From the NCBI GenBank assembly GCA_030144725.1, contig JASKMD010000172.1, positions 36,001 through 100,000 of the forward strand: a stretch of DNA of 64,000 nucleotides. Direction: 5' to 3'. The stretch comes from Haematococcus lacustris (lineage: Eukaryota; Chlorophyta; Chlorophyceae; Chlamydomonadales; Haematococcaceae). The notes beneath the pieces are model-generated. The model was not told where the DNA came from. It made no database searches and saw only the letters and a program-made list of their open reading frames with translations. A program made the position numbers and the translations under genes. Every line of letters starts with the position of its first letter. The stretch's first letter is position 1. This document shows, one piece after another, positions 10,660-22,150 of this stretch.

Positions 10660-12184
10660 TCCCTTCAGCCTCGGCCATGACCCTGGTGACGAGGATGAAG
10701 ATGAAGATGAGGACCATGACAATGATGGTGGTCATGATGATGCCCTCAGACTTGATGATGGTGCCTCACCTTGATCCTGATCAGCCTGACCCTGACCCTG
10801 ACCCTGACCTGCACCCTGACCCTGACACGGTTTGCGGCCTTTGTACCTTCAGCTTTTGTAGATCGGCCTAAACTCGTGTGCCGAGCTTGCTTGCCTTTGC
10901 TTTGAACCGTGATCATCTACTTACGAAGTGTGTTGCAGACAGACCTTACCCCTAGACCCAGTTTAGGTGCAAAGTGCAACTTGACGCACCAGCCTCATTG
11001 AGTTGTGGAGGCGAAGTTAAAGTGAAAATAAAAGTTAAAGTGAAAGTTAAACAAGCATCCCGTGCACGGTGTGACGAGTATGACGGCCTGTGCCCCGTGT
11101 GCCACGCCCGTATTCACGTCGCTGACAAGACAAACCAGACTACGCCGAAACTAATGAGGAAGACATTTACTCACACATTTGCCAGTTTTGATGCCCGAAA
11201 CTGCACAAAGGGCTCGGCAGGCGTAAGAAGCAGCCATACCAGGCTGACGGTAACAACAGCCCAACCCACCGTAGTCGGAAAGTTTCGGACCTCTGAAAAG
11301 CCGAGCTGCTTACCAAAACTGCAGGTCAGTAACCTTGAGGCTCTTAGGTACATACAGTCTGTGGCTCCAACCCCTTTATGCAAGGGGGGAGGGCGAGTGC
11401 ACTTTACAGCGCACAGCATTCTGCAATTACGCAACTAACAGCACGCAGGCCTTCAACGCCGTCTCTCAACACCAACAACAGCAGCATCGTCTTGGGATGA
11501 GGGGCGAGCTAAAGGGCAGACGAGCATCAGCCTTCCCCCACCCCCCTGTTCACCCGCACATGCTCCCACGACTTGCAGCAAGGGGTCAGCTAACAAGCAC
11601 GTCCCGGTAATGATCATGGACCTTTGTCTCCTTCACCGGTTTTGCAATGCATGCATGGACCTCAAGCGCCCACCCACCCACAGGTCTCCCATCACCCGGT
11701 TCTCGCTATGCAATGGATGCATGGACCTTAATCGGCCCCGGCTCATCCATTAACAGTGGCACTGTACTGCATGCCTTAACCATCATATCCATGTATTGCC
11801 CACATGGTCTATGCAATCTCTTTGGGCCCTCTACTAGACCTCTAAAGGAATCATCACCATGCACTGCGTACATGGTGATGATGCTCCTTGTGCTGCACTG
11901 CATGTCATGGACGCGATCACCTGCACCCAATGGTGTTTGACTTAATGTGATCTTATTGTGTGACCCCCGTGGTTACTTACACCATGCCTGCATGACTTGA
12001 CCAAGCCATTGACATTATCTGCATAAGGCAGCTGCAAGCCGCCCCCCAGCAAGAGGGGTAGCGCGAGGGAAAAGCAGCGATGTCCTGGACGGCTGCGTGC
12101 CAGGTGTCAGGAGGGGCGCTGGCTGGCTCTCAACTCGAGGCCTCAGAGGACTCCTCTTCTGAAGTCTCAGCCGAGGGTAATGGC
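10660..12184. other. Intergenic region between convergent genes
   Basis: No gene is recognised. Near the OSCA stop there are short low-complexity runs: GATGAAGATGAAGATGAGGA (10694-10714) and TGACCC repeats (10783-10828). At 11018-11053 there is an AAAGTGAAA/AAGTTAA purine run. At 11648 and 11709 the string CAATG(C/G)ATGCATGGACCT recurs. The sequence is AT-richer than the genes. Small open frames show no family signature. Confidence 0.5.
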
Positions 12185-15100
12185 TCAGGTGGCTGTGAGG
12201 GGGAGGGGGGAGGGGCTTGGAGCGGGCGAAGGGGGGACCGAGGGTGGGGGTGAGGTGGGTGAGGGTGAGGGGAGTGGCGTCGGGCTGGGAGAGGGTGGCA
12301 ACTGTGGGGGTGGGAAGGGCACGGTCGGCCAGGCTGAGACGGACACAGCGGCTGATCCACACTGCACAAGGTGCAAGCAAGAAGACCATGGGGCACTAGA
12401 TAGGGGTCAGGGAGGTCAGGTCAGGTCAGGTCAGGTCAGGTGAGGTCGGGTCGGGTCGGGTCGGGCAACAGCCCCTCTAGCCGAGCGTTTGAGACAAGCG
12501 GTCAGCCAAACTCGTATCCCCTGAACTGCTGGTGCGGATCCAAGACAAGCAATGGAGGTGTGAGAGGAGCAGAGGAGTGGCGGTGACAGCTGCGCCAGCA
12601 CCCAGACTTCCCTCATCAGGGCCACCGCAGGTCTATCGCAGGTCAGGTCAGCCATGAGCTCACCGTTGCTGGTGACAGGTAGGCGCGCACCACCACCAGG
12701 TGCTGGGTGTTGGCAGCTGCCAGGAAGGTGACCCTGGACCGGGCGTTGCCGCATGGGCTGCTGTCGTCATCCCGTGCTTCCTGCAGCGCACTGACGCCAG
12801 GGTGGTGACACTGCCCGAGCACAAGGGAAAGAGTGACGGGGTGCGGCTGTCCATGCCACCGCCACATGAGGAAACCTGTGCAGACCATGTGCCACCACCC
12901 AGGGGTGCGGCTGACCTGATGTGGGTCATCATGTCAGGGAGGGCTGCAGTGGGAAGGGGAGGTGCATGGTGAGGTGACATTCAGATCAGGCAGACCCTGA
13001 GCAGAGCAACCCTTAGGTGACCATCTGAAGGGGTGCCACATGATGCTGGTGCAGCTGATGCCATATGTTACCGCCGCATGTGCTGCACATTGGTGTGCTG
13101 GAGTAGGGTTGTGCTGGAGCAGGGTGGTGCTGCTGGAGTAGGGTTGTGCTGGAGCAGGGTGGTGCTGCTGGAGCAGGGTGGTGGTGCTGGAGCAGGGCCC
13201 GTGAGCGCCTGGTGATGTCCAGGCCCTGCCACCACCCTGCTGCCTGCCCAGCTGCCAGCCTGCTACAGACAGCGCAGACCTCCTGGGCTCCAGGCCCCTC
13301 TGCAGCCAGCACCGCCCTGACTCACCCACAGAGGGCTGGTCTGCAGACACAGCGTTTCGTTCACCGCCTCCACCGCCATCACCAGCAGCAGCGTGTCCCA
13401 GGCAGCCTCTCCCGCCACGCAGCTGTCCACTGTCACGATGCGGGGCTGCGGGGCAGCTCTCAGCAGGTGGGTGAAGTCCCGCAGGGTCCAGGGGCCAGTC
13501 CAGGTGTTGCGGGCGCTACAGGTGCTCTGGCCTTGCCCTGACACCACGCTGCCAAACCCGGTGGTGGGCAGGGGGATGGGCAGGGGGGCGAAGCAGGTGC
13601 CCAGATCTGCGCAGAGGGCGGCAGGCAGGCCGAGTCGGGTCAGGTCAAACTGGGTGAGGGCAGGTGAGGAGCTGGCTGGGATGCTTGTGGTGGGTTGCTT
13701 ACGCTGCTGCTGCTGCTGTTTTTGCTGCTGCTGCCCCTGCTGCCGCTGCTGCTGCTGCTGCCCCTGCTGCCACTGCCCCTGCTGCCCCTGCTGCCGCTGC
13801 TGCTGCGGCTCAGGTGCACAAGGCGCGGCTGAGGGCCAGCTGACCTCCAGGGGGCCAGGGGGGTGAGGGCGGTGCCGGGGCCAGCGCCCTGTTGATGGTG
13901 GCCACAGAGATGTGGGCAGCTCCACACTGCAGGCAGCAGCAGCAGAGGCAGCGGCCGCAGCAGCAGCCAGTCAGAGGGTGTGGCATTCCAGGGAGCAGGC
14001 TGGGCAGTCAGGCAGGTGGCCAAGGGGAGATGTGCCGTGTGGTACCTACTGGTGGACAGCTGGTCCCAGATGCCCCCACTACTCCCTGATAGCACCCTAC
14101 CCCCCTACCCCTACCCCCCTTCCACCCTTACACCCCTACCCCCCTTACCCCCCAACCCTGATTCCGCTGCCCTCCCGAGCAGCCATCCAGCCAGGGAGGC
14201 TGGGCAGGCCAGTCCCCGGCAGACCCACCCTGGAGGAGGCCCTATAGCCGGATACGACGATGAGGAAGTTGGCGCCACGGGGGGCGGGGAAGACGAGGCG
14301 GGAGGAGCCTGGAGTGCATGCGCTGCCGTCATCATCAAACTCCACCAGCGCCTGCCGGGGTTCAGGGGCAGGCAGCGGGGGCAGGGCCAGAGGTGAGCCC
14401 AGGATCGGCTTCGGAGACCAGAAGCAACGCAGAAGTGAGGGGTAGGGTTGGGGAACCCTAACCCTAACCCGACCAGAAGCAAGGCAGAAGCCAGGGTTAG
14501 GGATAGGATAAGGCTAGCAGCTCATGACCTGAGCGGCCAGTCCAGGCTGTGGCCAGGCAGACCCCCCTCACCGGCCTGACTCACGTGGCCCTGTGCGCTG
14601 CAGCCTCACTAGCCGCCTACCTGACTCACCCCAACACCTACCACTCCCCCTCGACCCGCCTGGCCTTGTACCTCCCCCACACCCCTTCTTTCTAGCCAGC
14701 CGCCCTGCCCCTCCCTCCTCGTAGCACCCCCACACCAGTTGTTTTTTCGTTTTGCCCTGATGCATCCTTTGTAGCTCGGGAAGGTGCTGAGCTCAAAGTG
14801 ATTGGCCTGGGCAGGTGCCCAAACCCTCAGGCGCTGCGCCATGCACTGTGGTATCAACCTCGTACCACCCGCGTGCACCACCCCAGCCTGGGGAGGAAGC
14901 ACCACCTTGACACCCCCCTCCCCTGCTCTCCCCTCCTTTGACAACCCTCTCCCGCCCTGGCCCCTGCAGCCCGGCCTGACCACAGTGCACTGCCACTGTG
15001 CAGCCGGTGAGCCGCAGCACAGCCTATCAACCTGCTGATTCCCACCTCGGCCCCTGCCCTGCCTCCCTACGGCCCCTGAACCTAGCCTGAGTCTGAGTCT

Positions 15101-17006
15101 TTCGCGGCCAGTGCTCCTTACGCTGCAACCCCTCTGTCCTTGGTAGTGCCAGCAGCTAGTGGTAGCGGCCAGTGGTCATGCATCGCATGCATACTCTAGG
15201 GCACCTTGCTCTGACCCTGGCCTGGGGCCCCTCCTGACCCACCTCCTCCTGCAGCCGCAGCTGTCCACAGATGCCTGGCAGCTCAGCAAACACCCTCAGC
15301 TCAGTGTCCCAGGAGTAGTGGCCTGGCACACAGCTGTCCACCACCACAGTGCGAGCAGCAGCCACATCACCTGCGCGCATGCACCGCCACCCATGCCCCA
15401 GCTTACTATGGGCCTTCATGCGCCACTGAGCACCAGCACCTGCAGCCCAGCTGAGCCCCGCCATGCGCCAGTAAGGCCACCCCTCCCCGCCAAGTGTGCC
15501 TTGCAGGCTCCAGCCAGGACAGGGTGTGGCGGTGCAGCTGACCTGGGCACAGTGGCCGGTGCAGCAGCTGGTGTGTAGGGCGGCAGGCGGTGCCAGAACA
15601 CCCCCACTGCAGGACTACATGGCCTGGATGCAGTTTGTTGCGGGCGCACCTGGTAGGGTCTGACCCGCATGGCATGCTAGGTGCCATGGCCCATCCATGC
15701 TCCATGCATGTGCCATGTGTGTGCCATGCAGGTGAGGTGCAGGAGACAGAGGGGGTGTCTGCGAAGAGCTGGGGTATGCTCATCAGTTGGGGTGGCGCTT
15801 GCAGACAGGCTCCTTGATTACGTCTCCTCAGTCAGGCCCAGCTGCCTGCACTCCCCGTGCTCTTTGACAGCTGGGTGGGTCTCAGCGCTGCATCCGCCGC
15901 TGAACTGTTCACATGGGCTGGTAGGCCGGTCAGGGCTGCAAGACAGCCCACAACTTCCAGCGTGTTGGGGAGGCCAAGGGGCGCCTTGTGCAGCTGCGCT
16001 TCGGGCCTGGTCACTGCTGCCCGCCAAGGATTAGGGAGTAGCCGGGCCTTGCCGACAAGCGGCTGTGAGGCTGGCCCTGCTGGCCTGCTGGCCAAGAGCA
16101 GCTACAGGCCTGTAATACAGCAGTGCGTGCTCGGTGCCCCAAGCAGTCTGTGGCAGCTGACATTGGAGCACGCCTCTCATGCCACCGCAAGACAAGGGCT
16201 TCAGGGCTACCCACATACCCTTGTACCCTTTGAACCCAATGGAATGCTCTTTTTCCAAAGTTTCAAAGACCCGAAGGCCTCATTGTAGAGATAGTGTATA
16301 CTATACATTGTTTAAAATCATATATATAAACTATGTAGATATAGAATCAAATGAATCAGAAGTGCTACAGGATGGAACAGTCACCTTGTACCCTTTTAAA
16401 CTGCAGGTGGCCGCAGTGGCATTAGAAAACATCGTGTAATGGGAGTGCTAGGGGATGGTGGTATGACCTTGACCCCTTTCTCCTGCAGAGGCAGCAGCAC
16501 TGTCTTACCCAACAGGCGGTATGTGAAGTCAGGGTTGTGAGTCACGCCCCAGGACTTGGTCGCGTTGCATGTGGAGAAGCCACTGCCCCAGGTGGTGAAG
16601 GGCCGGCCGGGCAGCAGCCCTGCGATGGGGACTGGGTTGAGGCAGTGCCCAGGCCCTGTGTGCCACAACAGACAACAGCCAACAGGCAACCGGCCTTGCT
16701 GCGTGAGGTCAGGAGGCGGTCTTATGGAGTGTCACTGGGTTACTTATCTGCTGGAGCTCCCAGCCGGCCTGGAGCAGCCATTTTAGCCTGGAGCAGCACC
16801 AGGGAGGGAAAGGGGTGGGCAAGGGGGTGTGAGGAGGGGGTCCTCTGCTGACCTGGGGGGGGGGCTGGGGGGGAGGGGGAGAGGGGAGGTGGCGGCGGGG
16901 GCATGGGGGGGCGAGGGGGTGACGGCTGGGGTGACGGGGGTCTTGGAGGGGGAGGACTCGCTGGGGCAGCAGTGGATATGGCTATGGAAGCGGGACCTAC
17001 CTGTAG

Positions 17007-17045
<39 letters not shown>

Positions 17046-18417
17046 TATCAGTGGCATCAGTGGTATCAGTGGCGTCAGTGGTGGCAGAGGCAGCAACAGC
17101 AGCAGCAGTGGCAGCAACGGCATCAGTGGCATCAGCAGTGGTAGCAGCTGCAGCGGCAGTGGCAGCAGCTGCAGCAAGGGCAGCAGGGGCAATGAACATC
17201 GGGTTGAGGGCCTGGTGACCTGAGAGCCGCTCAGTGTCTGGTGGCCAGGGGCAGGGGTGGCAGGGGTGGACAGCTCCTGCTGCTGCCTGTGACACACTGC
17301 TGCTGCTGCCTGCTCATGCCCTGCCCTTCCTCACAACCTGCCCTCCCTTCCCATCTCCTGTCCCTGTTGGACCACTCCTGCCATCACCTCCGCTGGCCGC
17401 ATGGAACCCTCACATGTGTGTTGGTATATCCCTTCAGCACGATGAGGAAGGACCTGCCGGCAGGAGCAGTGAAGGTCACACGCGACGGCCCGGTCCCACA
17501 CAGGCTGCCGTCGTCATTGCTGGTGATGACATCCTGCAGACAACTCAGCCAGCTCAGGCTCCTCCAGAGCACTGACACGCCACTAGAGCTCACTGGACCC
17601 CCTACCGGCCAGCGCACTTCTTTATAACACAATCACTCGCGGAAGGTGAGACTGCACCGGTGAGCGCACGGCCCTCACCCAGCCAGCTCGCGAATTGGTG
17701 GTTCGGCACTTACCGCGATTGGAAAGTATGGCGTGGTGCAGATGCCGGGCGAGTGCGCAAACACGATTAGCTCCGTGTCCCAGCGGTTGCGCACAGGTAT
17801 GCACTGCCCGCTGCCAGTCAGGCCGTTGTCCACGGTCACCTCGCGTGTCTCCGGGCAGTCGCCGAGCAGCAGGTAGCTGAAGTCTGGGGAAGGACGGGAG
17901 CGCCATTGGTAGTTGATAGCAGCGCCGACGGTGGAGCGCCCCTCTCCAAACACCTGGAGGCCGGAGCGGGAGGGCAGCCCGGCGATGATATAGGGGTCGG
18001 CGCAAGTGCCTTGGCCTTGATCTGCAGGAAGCAACGTGCATACCAACACCTGGAGGTTGTGCAGATACACGGAAGGTATGAAAAGGGCTGAAGGCTGGAC
18101 TGGAACATGACCTCCTCACATAAGGCTTCTTGTACCCTGCTGAACATGGAGCACGGTGGGAGAGATAGGAAAGACATGCGTGTGCACTGACTTGCAGCCT
18201 ACGTTTGTGTTTGCAGTTGTAAGGGAAACACAGCCTCATGCAATGGAGTCCCTAGCTCCGCAACCTGAACCCTCAGCTGTCCTCCTTCCTGCGTGCTGCA
18301 TTCAGGGCTACTGCAAACGGACCCCCCGGCTGTACCAGCAAATGCGAGCGGCAGAAGTACCAGTGCCAGTACAGCGAAGCGACGAAGGCCATCGGCAGTC
18401 GCACACCGCCTCAACAT
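12185..18417 (-). CDS. Secreted three-module protein with PPC-like repeats and proline-rich linkers (11 exons, 578 aa)
   Basis: Exons in transcript order: 18417-18312, 18021-17714, 17533-17414, 17000-16853, 16655-16509, 15370-15243, 14351-14229, 13926-13845, 13606-13326, 12780-12664, 12361-12185 (TGA). Phases join throughout and total 1737 nt. Exon 1 is a signal peptide (hydrophobic FAVLALVLLPLAFAG). Three modules follow. Each has a core (..TCADP..I.GLP..DF.Y.LLG), a middle (V.VD..........WDTEL.VFA..PGIC), an acidic strand (NDDGSLCG....SRVTF.A..G..FLIVLKGY) and a linker (CG.A..SV......PPSP). The DT.L.V..C...DD..C...S...F....G..Y.I.V.GY rhythm is that of pre-peptidase C-terminal type beta-sandwich domains; that assignment is by pattern only. 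It is probably an extracellular matrix or surface protein. Donor 1 (GCA|GTAGCC) is the weakest junction. Confidence 0.72.
12415..12466. repeat. Pentanucleotide repeat GGTCA to GGTCG
   Basis: A run of GGTCA units changes into GGTCG units. It lies in the last intron (12362-12663) of the minus-strand module-protein gene. Confidence 0.9.
13098..13195. repeat. Intronic minisatellite (GCTGGAGYAGGGTKGT unit)
   Basis: Alternating copies of GCTGGAGTAGGGTTGT and GCTGGAGCAGGGTGGTGCT repeat five to six times inside intron 12781-13325 of the module-protein gene. Non-coding. Confidence 0.85.
13700..13805. repeat. Imperfect GCT/CAG repeat in intron
   Basis: CTGCTGCTG-rich tract (minus-strand CAG-rich), which would read as polyglutamine in one frame. 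Because exons 13926-13845 and 13606-13326 join in phase across it (PPWPPG-DLGTCF), it is placed in the intron 13607-13844 and not in the protein. Confidence 0.7.
17010..17180. repeat. CAG/AGC-rich trinucleotide tract in intron
   Basis: A perfect CAG run at about 17010-17041 is followed by degenerate (CAGTGGCAT) units. It lies in intron 17001-17413 of the module-protein gene, where the minus strand gives a CTG-rich polypyrimidine-like stretch directly before acceptor CTACAG|GTAGGT. The proline-rich linker exon 17000-16853 begins just after it. Confidence 0.8.
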
Positions 18418-18688
18418 GGCTGGTGCCTTCGACTTGCTACTGGTGGGCCCTTTGGTGTATCCCTGATGATAACACTGCGTAGCTTCGCTGCGGGCTATAA
18501 CGAACATGCTGCAGACAGGCGCGATGGACATATACAGCACCACGTTAAAAACGTCCTTTGTAACGATGCGCTTGCATTGGCATCTGCGCACTGGCTGCGT
18601 TGCGTCCTGGCCAGAGCGTAACATTTAAATGTTGTCCAACCGAGGCATGTGATAATCCACATGACACTTTCCAAGTTCGGGTTAGGCG

Positions 18689-18718
18689 CCCCCAACATGG
18701 GGTTGGTAATATGCATGC
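18689..18718 (-). repeat. Dispersed 30-bp motif CCAACCCCATGTTGGG, copy 1
   Basis: The motif GCATGAAGATTACCAACCCC followed by ATGTTGGGAACGCC occurs four times: 18689-18718 (-), 20717-20748 (+), 44126-44152 (+, diverged) and 61248-61279 (-). The flanks differ, so it is a conserved piece of an unidentified retroelement or a short interspersed unit. Confidence 0.6.
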
Positions 18719-19708
18719 GATTACTCTCTCAATACTGCACCGTTTTCGATCGCGTTTATCACATTGGCATTGGCGGTTTCGTCCGCGTTATCTGACCATC
18801 AGCGCACGACATGTGCCCGCGAACAAATCACATCGGCGAGACGGGTCTCCTTGGCACGGTGAGCCGCATCCCTGTGACCCCATCTAACTAGCGTAGTGAG
18901 CTGGTTGTGCACAAATGGAATGTCCGGCCAACACCCAACGCGATGTCTGCTGGGCGTGCAGGGCACCTTGACGGGGTGTTTGGAACATAGTTATACTCGC
19001 TTCCGCCAAATACACCATTTGGGTCGGCGCACACTAAGGTATCACCGGCTTACACCCCCCCCTCCTCCACTGTGTCCTCCACTGTGTTGCACCCGCTGCA
19101 CCCACAAGAAAATGGCTATAAAACGTTTGTTCTTGACCCATTGGCGCATCTACTGAAACAAATTGCACAACAAACAGCCCAGGCCTCTATCTCAGGCGTT
19201 CCCAACTACCTGAAAACCACCCCCCTGTGATAGGAAGCCCGTATCTCCGCAGCCACTCAGTCAAAAATATATGTAAACAGTGCTTTAAACAGAGGAGACT
19301 CAAAGCTACGAGATGGCCGACGCAGCAAAAACTATCTCGCTCTCAGCGGTGCTCAGTGCCTGCCCAAAGATCGACATTTATATTCATGCGGTTTTGCCTC
19401 ATGCGAGGCGCGCCACACTAGCACGCTTCGCCACACCGTTGTTGCTGGCACCTGCGACGCGCAGCAGCAGTCGGAACATGATTTGCTTTTGGCATGTGGA
19501 CGCGACGACGGCAGTCGTGACGACTGGATACCACTACTAGCATTTGGAGCTGCTGCTGGCGCAAGTGCATTACCGGCTGCTGTACTACGCTTAACAAGGT
19601 GCTAGGTGCAGTACGTGGTGTTGTCTCACCTACCTTTGCTGCCCTCGACTTGTTAGCTGCAGGTGCCTCACGCTTACGTGATGTGCTTGCCGCTTATGTG
19701 ACGTGCTT

Positions 19709-19780
19709 GCCCCAGCCCCAGCCCCAGCCCCAGCCCCAGCCCCAGCCCAGCCCCAGCCCCAGCCCCAGCCCCAGCCCTAG
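19709..19780. repeat. CCCAGC hexamer microsatellite
   Basis: About twelve tandem CCCAGC/CCCCAG units with one phase slip. No coding context. Confidence 0.9.
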
Positions 19781-20716
19781 CCCTACTGGCTGCAGCCTTG
19801 ATGTTGTTAGGGCAATGCCGATTGCCAGCCCTTAGCGAGTTGTTTAGTGCATTGAGCTGGGCACTATGCGCCTTGCTTAATCTCTTCCCCATGGTTAGGG
19901 ATTGAGAGGGGGTGGGTGAGTTGCTGAGCGGGTCTACGGTTGAAGGAGAGGTAGGGGAGAGGGGGTGGGGGAGGTAGGGGAGGTAGGGGAGATAGGGGAG
20001 AGGTAGGAGGCGAGGAGAAGGAGAGGTAGGAGGGAGGTGGCTGATGCCAGGCTGGGCTGCTGGGAGGAGGGGCTACTGGGAGCTGGGCGGGGTAGACGAG
20101 GTTGGGAGGTGGTGGGTTAGGATGTGTTGGTGGTGGCCACGTGGCGGAGTGGTAAGCCAAGCTCAGTCGGCTCCTCATGCACCTGTAGCCATCAGCATGT
20201 GTACCTTGTAAGCGGTATAACTTGTCACATACAAACCCAATGATTGAGTTGCATAGTGCCATGGACGCGTTAATGAGTATGCTACAAATGGTATGTGTGA
20301 GGTCAGGCTGTTTGTTCAATGGTGCAAAACATAAAGCGGATCATAGCTGGAGGGGGTGACTAGTCCCTACTGTGCCGCCCACCATTACAGCGATACAGCG
20401 CTGCCACACACAAACCGGGGTTCCTTCACATCCTCGCCAAGCGGCCTGCACCATCAGGAACCTCGCGCAGCCATGTTTGCCGGACTTCAGTGGTGTGCGC
20501 CACCGACATGTCGTGCATCGCTAACGGATAGCCAAGGACGTAGCTTACAAGTGTAGCTAACCACGGTCTGTGATTGGGACACATCCGGGGTCACATGTGG
20601 CTGCCCGCATCGAAAGACTCCGATGGCAATTCCAGTCGACCATTAAACGCGCATTATCGCATTGCAGCAGACGCAGCAAACGTTACATCAAAAGATTGAG
20701 TAGGTGGGCTGCAGTT

Positions 20717-20748
20717 GCATGAAGATTGCCAACCCCATGTTGGGAACG
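20717..20748 (+). repeat. Dispersed 30-bp motif, copy 2
   Basis: Same motif as 18689-18718, in opposite orientation, including the GAACGCCTGA end shared with the 61248 copy. Confidence 0.6.
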
Positions 20749-21027
20749 CCTGACTCTATCTGTTAAACAGCTTTGAAGTTACATTATGTACACCAGAATG
20801 GTGCAAGGCCACGGCATGCAACGACCCACCACGCCCGCCCCCCCTTTACCCATCATTGCAGGAGCCCACCTCATTGAGCCTGATCACCACCTCCCAGCCG
20901 GATCCCTACAGCCCTCATGCTACTCATAAACATCCCAATCTGACATTTGTGTATGCGCCATTAGGGTGCGCCCAGTAGAGCACGACCGGTTAATTTAACA
21001 TCCTGATGTTTTGGTTCTTTAAGTAGT

Positions 21028-21226
21028 AGATAATGGTGTCGCGGGTCGTTTTAGGTGGTTGTAACAGGTGAGGCCGAGGCGCTGGAGCGTAACAGCTCGA
21101 GACCGAAGCCAGCAGCCGCGGAGCGTAGCGACGCGGCTGCTGGCTGAGGTCGAGAGCTGTTACGCGACAGCGCCGAGGCCGAGCCTTTTTCAACCACCTA
21201 AAACGGCCCAGGCGACCCCATTATCT
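21028..21226. repeat. 199-bp GC-rich foldback (giant hairpin)
   Basis: The left arm begins AGATAATGG and carries CGTTTTAGGTGGTTG, GAGGCCGAGGCGCTG and CCAGCAGCCGCG. The right arm is its near-perfect inverse and ends CCATTATCT. The loop is about 11 bp (21121-21131, GAGCGTAGCGA). The arms are interrupted by only a few mismatches and small asymmetries. It is embedded in AT-rich sequence. It could be a foldback transposon or organelle-type palindromic repeat DNA inserted in the nucleus. A smaller perfect palindrome GCGCGGCGAAGCCGCGC sits at about 21263-21279. Confidence 0.85.
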
Positions 21227-21889
21227 AGTGTAATTGAGTTTTACGTAGGCGAAGGTCTATCAGCGCGGCGAAGCCGCGCAATGCGATGCTCCTTGTGACC
21301 TGCGATGGTGCTGGACGGCTGTTAAGTGTTCGTTGGGAGCACTTTTTGTTAATACACCAGGTCCGCTGCAGTTAACGATCCTTAAAACGAGGTCTATTAA
21401 CAATATCAATTGAGTAAAACTCAATTACCGTGCTTTAACAAATCTTTAACATACCCGTTTTGCTACCCTGGGACTGCGTCTCACTGGCCACTTCTGCCTG
21501 CATAGTGTCGCTGGGTGCATTGCCGTGTCGTGACCAGAACGACAGCAAAAAACGACTCGTATCAAGACCAAGCGTGCATCTTTAACAAAACGGTTTAACA
21601 TTAACTTTAACACGTCCGGTCGTGCCCTAGCGCCCAGGCCTGTTGAATTCAGCTCTACCATATACGCCTAACATAAAGGATAAAGCATGGAGTGCGTGTG
21701 GGAGTGTTCCGTTTAGGCGGCAGCTGCACATCATGTGTAACAATGTGTTACTTGTACTTTGTTGTACTCACTCGTATTCAGGCTTGTGAGATTTCAGTTC
21801 CTACCCTGTTGCGCTACCCTGGGACAGCAAATAATGACTCGTATTACGACCAAGCGGTCAACTTCAATAAAGTTACTTACTTACTTACG

Positions 21890-21965
21890 CCGTGTAATTA
21901 CATGTGATTTACATGTAATTACATGTAATTACATGTAAATTACGTGTAATTACATGTAAATTACA
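21890..21965. repeat. ATTACATGTA palindromic tandem repeat
   Basis: Tandem ATTACATGTA/ATTTACATGTA units, each itself palindromic (TACATGTA). Related sequence returns at 22395-22530 (GTAATTACACG, AATTACATGTA). It lies in an AT-rich, gene-free stretch. Confidence 0.85.
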
Positions 21966-22077
21966 ACCATCTTTTCTCGCCACTGGCTCGTTTTCTTCAG
22001 CCGACATTGTGAGAGTTGTTTAGGGTCATCCTTAGACAACCTTTAATGACACCAGGAACCTATAAAGAAGAACTACC

Positions 22078-22150
22078 GACCCTGCATAGGGTCCCACCAG
22101 TACTAACCCTACTGACCCTGTGCAGGGTCCTACCAACCCTGTGCAGGGTC
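22078..22150. repeat. Short palindrome cluster GACCCTnnnnAGGGTC
   Basis: Three 15-16-bp near palindromes (22078-22093, 22114-22129, 22136-22150) with arms GACCCT/AGGGTC and a 4-bp centre. The same arms form another cluster inside the LINE at 42013-42160. Confidence 0.8.

Larger units (their letters stand above)
18418..20950. other. Gene-poor upstream region with small repeats
   Basis: Upstream of the signal-peptide start at 18417. It contains two copies of a 30-bp dispersed motif (18689-18718; inverted 20717-20748), a CAGCCC hexamer run (19709-19780), a GGTAGGGGA run (19945-20040), and a tRNA A-box-like string GTGGCGGAGTGGTAAGCC (20149-20166) with no matching B box. No protein-coding exon is recognised. 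Confidence 0.45.

Noticed and set aside
13263..13925. Polyglutamine protein on the minus strand
   Set aside because: The Gln run falls between exons 13926-13845 and 13606-13326, whose phases join exactly without it.
14454..14500. Telomere-like CCCTAACCCTAACCC
   Set aside because: Only two to three units, in a gene intron; too short to indicate a telomere or an interstitial telomeric array.
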